Below, in pieces: positions 1-4,914 of a DNA stretch of 6,032 nucleotides (its first letter is position 1; every line of letters begins with the position of its first letter). A model generated the notes under the pieces. The model worked only from the letters and a program-made list of their open reading frames with translations. It did no database searches and was not told the DNA's origin. Both the position numbers and the translations under genes were made by a program. Source of the DNA: Clostridia bacterium (GTDB taxonomy: Bacteria > Bacillota > Clostridia > Monoglobales > Firm-18); assembly GCA_017408205.1 (NCBI GenBank), contig JAFQVC010000155.1, positions 1 to 6,032 on the forward strand, given 5' to 3'.

Positions 1-473
1 AATACGGAGAAAAATGGTGGAAAGAAAAAATCACCTTCTTCTATCCCGGACACATGATGGACATTCCTCAGTGCTTTGGTACAATGGATACTATTGCACC
101 TTATGACAAAATTGAAAAGATTTACTGGGCTATGAAAGAAGCAATTGAAACTAACTTCCCACAGGCGAAATTTATCGCTCACTTCTCACACTGGTACGAA
201 TGGGGTTGTATGATTTATGACCGCTTTATCGTTGACGGTGACAAAGTTCCGCAAGATCCTCACGAAGCATTCCGCCTTCACCAGGCAATATGGAACTGCG
301 GCGTAAGAACTGCCCTTGCAAACGGCGGTGTTGTTAACGACCACCACGGCGTAGGTATCAAACTTGGCAGACTTATGAAAGAACAGTACGGTCCTGCAAT
401 GCAGGTATTTGAAGGAATTAAAAAACAACTTGACCCGAATGGTATTATGAATCCGTTCAAACTTGGACTATAA
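1..473 (+). CDS. FAD-linked oxidase, C-terminal part (GlcD / alkyl-DHAP synthase type), 5' end cut by window
   Basis: The frame is open from base 3 with no start before the window edge, so this is the last ~156 residues of a longer protein (family members are usually 450-550). The Met at 54 is internal: in-frame residues upstream (YGEKWWKEKITFFYPGH) continue the fold. Visible is the FAD-oxidase C-terminal (cap/substrate) domain ending in the family signature. Bases 336-353 encode N-D-H-H-G-V, followed about 30 residues later by L-D-P-N-G-I-M-N-P. This matches the HHHGVG...LDPxGIxNP end of alkyl-DHAP synthase-like and GlcD-like flavoproteins, except that the first of the usual three His is Asp. 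The family oxidises 2-hydroxy acids or related substrates through FAD; the FAD-binding PP-loop half lies upstream, outside the window. The next gene starts 13 bases after its stop and encodes an Fe-S electron-transfer protein, so the two probably form a GlcD/GlcF-like complex. The substrate cannot be read from this fragment. Confidence 0.85.
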   Translation, partial: YGEKWWKEKITFFYPGHMMDIPQCFGTMDTIAPYDKIEKIYWAMKEAIETNFPQAKFIAHFSHWYEWGCMIYDRFIVDGDKVPQDPHEAFRLHQAIWNCGVRTALANGGVVNDHHGVGIKLGRLMKEQYGPAMQVFEGIKKQLDPNGIMNPFKLGL

Positions 474-479
474 GGAGGG
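472..479 (+). promoter_or_regulatory. Strong Shine-Dalgarno that fixes the start of the Fe-S gene
   Basis: AAGGAGGG begins inside the stop codon of the upstream flavoprotein gene and sits 7 bases before ATG 487. A TTG in frame at 463 would give 8 more residues, but it lies upstream of this site and inside the preceding gene, so ATG 487 is the preferred start. Confidence 0.85.
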
Positions 480-486
480 AACAATA

Positions 487-1557
487 ATGCAATTTACACA
501 AAAATCAAAAGAACATATAGACAGTTGCCGTTTCTGCTGGATGTGCCATCACGTATGCCCTATCGGAAACGCTACAGGACTTGAAAGAAATACTGCAAGA
601 GCAAGAGCCCTTGGGTTATCTTTAGTTGCCCGTGACGCTATCCAATACAGTGAAGATATTATAAATAACGTATATGAATGTACCCTTTGCGGAGGTTGTA
701 TGACGGACTGCGTAACAGGTTGGGACCCCGTTATGTTTACAAAAGAAGCACGTCTTGGCGCAGCATTAGACGGTAAACTTCCCGAATACGTACTTACAAT
801 GATTAACAACCTAAACGAAAAAGGTAACATTTACGGCGCAGACAAAAACCCCAACATTCCTGTTTTTGAAGATAAAGACACCTTATTCTTCTTAGGTGAA
901 GACACAAGAGCAAAGGGCTGCGCAAAGAATGCCGTAGAACTTCTAAAAAAAGCAGGTGTAAGTTTTGCACTTTTGGAGAACGAGCCAAACAGCGGTGCAT
1001 CTATGAACTTTTTAGTAGGTGCTGTTGCTGAAACAAAAGAAATGATGGAACAGTGCGCCAAAGTTCTTTCAAACTACAAGACAGTTATTTGCTACGACCC
1101 ATACGATGCAGACGTAATGCTTCGTGAATACAAAGAGTGGGGTATTGAAGTAAAAGCAGAAATCAAAACTTTCACATCATTTGTAGCAGAACTTATTAAA
1201 AACGGTGCATTAAAGGTTAAAAACAGCGGAAAATCATATACTCCCCAAGACAATCCTTACCTTGCACGTGATTTGGAAGAAACACAGCCAATCCGTGATA
1301 TATTGTCTGCTTGCGGTACAGTAAATGAAATGCTTTTAAATAAAGAGCACACAGTTTTAGCAGGTCAACTTATTATGGGCGAATATATGGATGATGTAAT
1401 TTTAAAAGTTGCAGATGCAAGATGGACTAATGCAAAAAATATGGATGTTAAAACTCTGGTTACAGAAAGCACCGCAGAATACGAGTATTTATTAAGAACA
1501 AAACCCGAAGACATTGAACTTAAAAAAGTTGAGGAGGTTGTTTTAGAGTGCTTGTAA
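487..1557 (+). CDS. Dicluster 4Fe-4S protein, GlcF/HdrD-like, with CCG domains lacking their cysteines
   Basis: A 356-residue likely soluble electron-transfer partner of the upstream flavoprotein. The N-terminus carries two cluster motifs: C14-x2-C17-x2-C20-x3-C24-P and C65-x2-C68-x2-C71-x3-C75, the usual pair of 4Fe-4S sites; the second lacks the trailing Pro. Residues ~130-340 then follow the layout of two CCG (cysteine-rich) domains as in glycolate oxidase GlcF and heterodisulfide reductase HdrB/D. An example is FFLG-E138 ... AVELLKKAGVSFALLENE ... N168-S169-G170. By eye, each expected CCG cysteine is replaced: GC by G137-E138, CCG by N168-S169-G170, SCPGC by Y203-D204-P205, CxxC-type DPC by D255-N256-P257, the second CCG by A292-G293, and the last GC by A330-E331. 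The remaining cysteines (145, 190, 202, 276, 355) are not in motif positions. It therefore probably keeps the electron wire but not a CCG-held cluster or site. It ends overlapping the aldolase gene by 10 bases. No membrane segment is seen. Fe-S dicluster identity is firm; the physiological acceptor is unknown. Confidence 0.87.
   Translation: MQFTQKSKEHIDSCRFCWMCHHVCPIGNATGLERNTARARALGLSLVARDAIQYSEDIINNVYECTLCGGCMTDCVTGWDPVMFTKEARLGAALDGKLPEYVLTMINNLNEKGNIYGADKNPNIPVFEDKDTLFFLGEDTRAKGCAKNAVELLKKAGVSFALLENEPNSGASMNFLVGAVAETKEMMEQCAKVLSNYKTVICYDPYDADVMLREYKEWGIEVKAEIKTFTSFVAELIKNGALKVKNSGKSYTPQDNPYLARDLEETQPIRDILSACGTVNEMLLNKEHTVLAGQLIMGEYMDDVILKVADARWTNAKNMDVKTLVTESTAEYEYLLRTKPEDIELKKVEEVVLECL
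1531..1537 (+). promoter_or_regulatory. Shine-Dalgarno inside the Fe-S gene supporting the GTG start of the aldolase
   Basis: GAGGAGG, 10 bases before GTG 1548. It supports a start inside the upstream gene. Starting at the next in-frame ATG (1578) would remove the conserved N-terminal start of the aldolase fold (LVSLKTVIDM) and has no comparable site. Confidence 0.7.
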
Positions 1558-2387
1558 GTTTAAAAACAGTAATTGATATGGCAGAAAAAGGCAACTTTGC
1601 AATTCCTGCATTTAACGTGTATAATATAGAAACAGTGATGGGTGTTATAAAAGCGGCTGAAGAAGAGAGAGCACCTGTTATTATTCAGATTTATCCACGT
1701 CTTATACTTGAAGAAGTTGGTTACTACCTTTGCCCTGCTATCGTTGCGGCGGCAAGAAAAGCAACGGTTCCCGTGTGCTTCCATTTAGACCACGGTCCTT
1801 CAGAAATTGCAGTTCAAAGAGCACTTCGCTGGGGTGCAACAGGCATAATGTATGACGGCTCCGTTCATCCTCTTAAAGAAAATATCGAAAACACAAAGCA
1901 CATTGTTGATATATGCGAGGCAGTTGACGTTCCCGTTGAAGGTGAACTTGGTCATATAGGAAGCGTAAATGACGACGCCATGGATGAATTTACAAGTCCC
2001 GAAGAAGCAGCAGAGTTTGTAAAGAAAACAAACGTATGCTGTCTTGCAGTTTTGATTGGTAACGCACACGGTCATTACAAAAAGACTCCGAAACTTGACA
2101 TTGAAAGAGTAAAAGCAATAAGAGAAGCAACAGGTGGCACTCCACTTGTTCTTCACGGCGGTTCAGGTATTCCTGACGGCCAGGTAAAAGCGGCAATTAA
2201 AGCAGGTATCAGAAAAATGAACATAGGAACTGATGTGTGCTGCGCTTTTGCACAAGGTACAAAAGAAACACTTGACGACCCGAACAGAAGTCTTGCAGTT
2301 GACCTGTTTATGAAACACCCAATTGAAACTGTTAAAAAACTTGCAATTGAAAAAATAAGATTAGTTGAAGCAAACGGAAAGGCGTAA
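1548..2387 (+). CDS. Class II (zinc-dependent) ketose-bisphosphate aldolase, GatY/KbaY/IolJ-like
   Basis: 279 residues from a GTG start, a usual length for this TIM-barrel family. These enzymes split a ketose phosphate or bisphosphate into DHAP and an aldehyde in the cytoplasm. Seen in the sequence: AFNVYN at 21-26; the catalytic/metal motif HLDHG at 79-83 (D81 as likely proton donor, H82 as Zn ligand); VEGELGHIG at 130-138; IGNAHGHY at 170-177 (H174 Zn ligand; families usually have IGTxHGxY); LHGGSG at 202-207 (H203 Zn ligand, phosphate-loop glycines); and NIGTD at 225-229 for phosphate binding. All catalytic residues are present, so it should be active. The family cannot be narrowed from motifs alone between fructose-1,6-, tagatose-1,6- and the inositol-pathway DKGP aldolase (IolJ). 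The neighbouring PfkB kinase and IolB-like isomerase favour a special ketose phosphate over glycolytic fructose bisphosphate. It overlaps the upstream gene by 10 bases and is 3 bases from the next, suggesting translational coupling. Confidence 0.93.
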   Translation: MLVSLKTVIDMAEKGNFAIPAFNVYNIETVMGVIKAAEEERAPVIIQIYPRLILEEVGYYLCPAIVAAARKATVPVCFHLDHGPSEIAVQRALRWGATGIMYDGSVHPLKENIENTKHIVDICEAVDVPVEGELGHIGSVNDDAMDEFTSPEEAAEFVKKTNVCCLAVLIGNAHGHYKKTPKLDIERVKAIREATGGTPLVLHGGSGIPDGQVKAAIKAGIRKMNIGTDVCCAFAQGTKETLDDPNRSLAVDLFMKHPIETVKKLAIEKIRLVEANGKA

Positions 2388-2390
2388 TTT

Positions 2391-3320
2391 ATGGCTAAGA
2401 TAGTTGGAATAGGTGCAAATGTATTTGACACACTATACACAGTTGAAAGTTATCCTGCTGAAGATACAAAAATGCGTGCAAATTCTGTAAAAGAGTGCGG
2501 GGGAGGACCCTGTGCAACGGGGCTTGTTGCCGCATCAAAATTAGGCGCAGACTGTGCTTTCATAGGAAACTATACCAATGACAGTGCAGGAACATTTCTG
2601 ACACAGGATTTTCTGAAATACGGTGTAAGTACAGATTATATGACACTTAAAGAGGGCTACAGTTCTTTCTGCTCTGTTTTGTGGCTTGCAAAAGACAGTG
2701 CCTCAAGGACCTGCGTATTTTACAAAGGCAATGTTCCGCCCACAGAAATTGACGAAACTTCTGCCAAAGCAATTGCAGATGCCGAAATTTTAATGGTTGA
2801 CGGAAATGACATAGATGCAGCAATAAAAGGCACAAAGATTGCAAGAGAAAATGGAACAAAAGTTCTTTATGATGCAGGGGGCTTATATGAGGGTGTGGAA
2901 AACTTACTGTCCTACACTGATATTTTAATCCCGTCGGAAGAGTTTGCAATTGGCCACACAAAAGAAGATACCGCAGAAAAAGCCGCAATAAAACTTATGG
3001 AAATGTATAACCCCGAAATAGTGGTTGTAACCCAGGGTAAAAAGGGCGGTATTATATACGACGGCAAGGAAGTTTTGCACTATCCTGCATTTTTGGTGGA
3101 TGCGGTGGATTCAAACGGCTCAGGAGACGTATTTCACGGAGCATTTGCATTCTCAGTCACAAAAGGTTATAATTATTATAAATGCTGTGTGTTTTCAAGC
3201 GCAGCATCTGCTTTAAAGTGCACAAAAATCGGTGCAAGAGAAAGCGTACCGACATTTGATGAAACCATTGAATTTTTAAAGGAGCGTGGAATAGATGAAT
3301 TTGAAAAAGACCTGGACTAA
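2391..3320 (+). CDS. PfkB/ribokinase-family sugar kinase, nearest by eye to the YihV branch
   Basis: 309 residues, the normal size for PfkB kinases, which use ATP to phosphorylate a sugar or ketose. Visible are the N-terminal glycine-rich signature G37-G38-G39-P40 in a CGGGPCATG context, the segment KLGADCAFIGN near 50-60, and the C-terminal anion-hole/catalytic motif D240-S-N-G-S-G-D246, where D246 is the expected base (canonical DTxGAGD; here S-N and S replace T-x and A). The stretch after it (DVFHGAFAF, then ALKCTKIGARESVP) reads much like E. coli YihV, sulfofructose kinase, as I remember it, and less like IolC. K27 falls where YihV has Lys27, but the sulfonate-contacting Asn and Arg of YihV appear to be replaced (Phe and Asn by my alignment). 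A sulfosugar substrate is therefore not supported. It starts 3 bases after the aldolase with only a weak AG-rich site (GGAAAGG, 2376-2382), and its end overlaps the next gene by 26 bases. Likely role: making the ketose phosphate that the adjacent aldolase cleaves. Confidence 0.92.
   Translation: MAKIVGIGANVFDTLYTVESYPAEDTKMRANSVKECGGGPCATGLVAASKLGADCAFIGNYTNDSAGTFLTQDFLKYGVSTDYMTLKEGYSSFCSVLWLAKDSASRTCVFYKGNVPPTEIDETSAKAIADAEILMVDGNDIDAAIKGTKIARENGTKVLYDAGGLYEGVENLLSYTDILIPSEEFAIGHTKEDTAEKAAIKLMEMYNPEIVVVTQGKKGGIIYDGKEVLHYPAFLVDAVDSNGSGDVFHGAFAFSVTKGYNYYKCCVFSSAASALKCTKIGARESVPTFDETIEFLKERGIDEFEKDLD
3278..3284 (+). promoter_or_regulatory. Shine-Dalgarno inside the kinase gene for the iolB-like start
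   Basis: AAAGGAG, 10 bases before ATG 3295. It lies in the coding end of the PfkB gene and supports the 26-base overlap rather than a later start; the next codons (NLKKTWTKNYG) have no better site. Confidence 0.7.
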
Positions 3321-4083
3321 AAACTACGGTAAATCACAGATAATTACAAAAGAAAACAGCACTTGCAAAAATGTTGAAATTGATATGTTAAAATTTGCCG
3401 ACGGCGATACAAAAACATATATTGAACAGGACAAAGAATTCGGTATTTTGATTTTGTGCGGAAAATGTACCGTGTATGGCGACAACTTCAAATATGAGAA
3501 TATAGGTGAACGCCAAACTGTATTTGACGGTAATGCAACCTGTGTTTATGTTCCAAGAAACACTAAGTTTACAATCGTGGCTGTAGGCGAAGTGCAGATT
3601 GCAGTTTGCAAATGCCCGTCAACAAATGACCACCAGCCAAGACTTATAAGACCGTCAGATGTTGTTGAAAAGGATATGGGTAAACCGGGCTGGACAAGAC
3701 ACGCTATGTTTATTTTAGACGAAAGAATTGAAGCAGACCAGATTTATATCGGTGAATGTTTTGTAGAGGGCGGACAATGGGCAAGTTTCCCTCCTCACAA
3801 GCACGACGATTCCAATATGCCGACCGAAGCCAACACAGAAGAAATATATTACTATGAATTTGAAAAACCACAGGGCTTCGGAATTCAGAAAGTATATACA
3901 TTAGAGGGCGACATTGACGAAACTTACACAGTAAAAACAGGGGACTTTATTGAAATTCCAAGAGGTTATCATCCCTTCCATACTGCTCCCGGTTACAAAA
4001 ACTATTATTTGTGGATAATGGCAGGTCCCGTAAGAGGTTTTTATATGACAACAGACCCAGACCACAAATGGCTTAATAACTAA
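3295..4083 (+). CDS. iolB: IolB-family isomerase (5-deoxy-glucuronate isomerase-like), bicupin
   Basis: 262 residues, typical for IolB/KduI-type bicupin metal isomerases (about 260-280). IolB converts 5-deoxy-glucuronate to 2-deoxy-5-keto-gluconate in inositol breakdown. The C-terminal cupin is clearly conserved: W162-A-S-F-P-P-H168-K-H170-D supplies two metal His, EEIYYYEFEKPQGFG at 182-196 supplies the Glu ligand (E182 or E183), and G224-Y-H226-P supplies the third His. YYLWIMAGPVRGF at 237-249 and D-P-D-H-K-W near the end are also IolB hallmarks. The N-terminal cupin is weaker and has no metal set, as usual. All catalytic metal ligands are present. It overlaps the PfkB gene by 26 bases and follows an aldolase, which is the order of function of IolB, IolC and IolJ, but the kinase is not IolC-like. 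The family call is firm. The 5-deoxy-glucuronate substrate is only likely, because related cupin isomerases may act on other uronates or sugars. Confidence 0.9.
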   Translation: MNLKKTWTKNYGKSQIITKENSTCKNVEIDMLKFADGDTKTYIEQDKEFGILILCGKCTVYGDNFKYENIGERQTVFDGNATCVYVPRNTKFTIVAVGEVQIAVCKCPSTNDHQPRLIRPSDVVEKDMGKPGWTRHAMFILDERIEADQIYIGECFVEGGQWASFPPHKHDDSNMPTEANTEEIYYYEFEKPQGFGIQKVYTLEGDIDETYTVKTGDFIEIPRGYHPFHTAPGYKNYYLWIMAGPVRGFYMTTDPDHKWLNN

Positions 4084-4092
4084 ATTATCATT

Positions 4093-4099
4093 GGTGAGG
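4093..4099 (+). promoter_or_regulatory. Shine-Dalgarno of the NagB-like gene
   Basis: GGTGAGG, 6 bases before ATG 4106, in the longest gap of the window (22 bases, 4084-4105). The gap is too short for a clear promoter or terminator, so the gene is probably read from the same transcript. Confidence 0.65.
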
Positions 4100-4105
4100 T
4101 AAAAA

Positions 4106-4903
4106 ATGCTAACAAAAGTGGAAAACATAAATTTTAAAACTGTGGATAATGAGTGGGATGTATATTTCGATATGGCACTTGTTATGCTTGAAGAAATTAT
4201 GAAAAATAACGCCAAAGGGAAAAGAACAGTTATGATTGTTCCCGTTGGTCCTACCCAGCAATATCCTATTTTAGCAAGACTTGTAAATCAACTGAAGGTT
4301 TCTTTGAAGAATGTATGGTTTTTCAATATGGACGAATATCTTGTAACTCCTGACAAGGCAATAAGTTACGATGACCCCATAAGTTTTCATTACCGTATGA
4401 ACAAAGAGTTCTATGAACTTGTGGACGCCGACCTTATAATGCCTGAAAATCAGAGGCTTTTCCCTGAACCGGGAAAAGAACAGGAGTATGACAAACTAAT
4501 CGAAGACCTTGGAGGAGCCGACCTTTGCCTTGGCGGTCTTGGTATAAACGGCCACCTTGCTTTTAACGAACCGCCGGAGCCGGGTGAAAGCGTTACTCCC
4601 AACGAGTTTGCAGAATTAGGCACAAGAATTCTACCCATTTCAAGAGAAACAAAAACCATAAATGCCTACGGATATCAAAGAGGTGACTTAAGAGGGATGC
4701 CCGAGTGGTGCATTACTGTCGGTATGAAGCAGATATTGGCATCAAAACGCGTATATATTGCCCTTAACAGACCGTGGCAACACGGCATATTAAAGCACGT
4801 TCTTTTTGATAAAGTCCAGGCAGAAATTCCCGCAAGTCTTTTAAAGCAACACAGTGATGTATGTTTTTGTGCATACAAAGAACTTGCAGATGATTTATTT
4901 TAA
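4106..4903 (+). CDS. NagB-like (glucosamine-6-phosphate deaminase/isomerase family) protein with altered phosphate site
   Basis: 265 residues, matching NagB (about 240-270). NagB turns glucosamine-6-phosphate into fructose-6-phosphate and ammonia. The catalytic half is recognisable: FFNMDEY at 72-78 (D76 equals the proton-shuttling Asp72 of E. coli NagB) and GGLGINGHLAFNEP at 143-156 (H150 and E155 equal His143 and Glu148; N148 takes the place of Asp141, an exchange that I believe also occurs in other NagB proteins). The phosphate-holding parts differ. The PTGGTP-type loop reads P46-V-G-P-T; Arg172 of E. coli falls on a Tyr in NAYGY; and Lys208 of the GSQKA loop falls on Gln in NRPWQHG. These alignments are by eye. 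The protein may therefore act on an unphosphorylated or differently charged substrate, as an isomerase or deaminase, and should not be labelled nagB. It lies 22 bases after the IolB-like gene and 11 before an FGGY kinase, so it likely works in the same pathway. Confidence 0.86.
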   Translation: MLTKVENINFKTVDNEWDVYFDMALVMLEEIMKNNAKGKRTVMIVPVGPTQQYPILARLVNQLKVSLKNVWFFNMDEYLVTPDKAISYDDPISFHYRMNKEFYELVDADLIMPENQRLFPEPGKEQEYDKLIEDLGGADLCLGGLGINGHLAFNEPPEPGESVTPNEFAELGTRILPISRETKTINAYGYQRGDLRGMPEWCITVGMKQILASKRVYIALNRPWQHGILKHVLFDKVQAEIPASLLKQHSDVCFCAYKELADDLF

Positions 4904-4910
4904 AGGTGAG
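4902..4910 (+). promoter_or_regulatory. Shine-Dalgarno of the FGGY kinase gene
   Basis: AAAGGTGAG overlaps the end of the NagB-like stop codon and precedes ATG 4915 by 4 bases. It decides the start, since the encoded MKYLLGIDFG is the normal N-terminus of the family. Confidence 0.7.
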
Positions 4911-4914
4911 AATT

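Noticed and set aside
54..473. A complete 139-residue gene starting at ATG 54
   Set aside because: The frame is open upstream to base 3 with residues that continue the fold, and there is no ribosome binding site before 54. It is the tail of a larger flavoprotein.
463..486. TTG start at 463 for the Fe-S gene, adding 8 residues
   Set aside because: The strong Shine-Dalgarno at 472-479 is placed for ATG 487, and the extra residues are just the end of the upstream gene read in another frame.
1548..1577. Aldolase start at the later ATG 1578
   Set aside because: It would drop the conserved N-terminal helix residues and has no ribosome binding site, whereas GTG 1548 has GAGGAGG at a workable distance.
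2391..3320. Sulfoquinovose (YihV-type) pathway
   Set aside because: The kinase tail is similar, but the sulfonate-contacting residues do not appear conserved and no YihT-, YihS- or YihQ-like gene is present. Kept only as a question in the findings.
2391..4083. A standard iol (inositol) operon with iolC and iolB
   Set aside because: Only the IolB-like protein fits well. The kinase lacks IolC features, no iolG/E/D is present, and NagB-like and FGGY genes are foreign to the classic operon.
4084..4105. Promoter or terminator in the longest gap
   Set aside because: Only 22 bases, mostly the ribosome binding site; no inverted repeat with T-run and no -35/-10 pair.
4106..4903. Calling the gene nagB with glucosamine-6-phosphate as substrate
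   Set aside because: Phosphate-site residues are replaced and no other amino-sugar gene (nagA, nagE, nagC) is seen.
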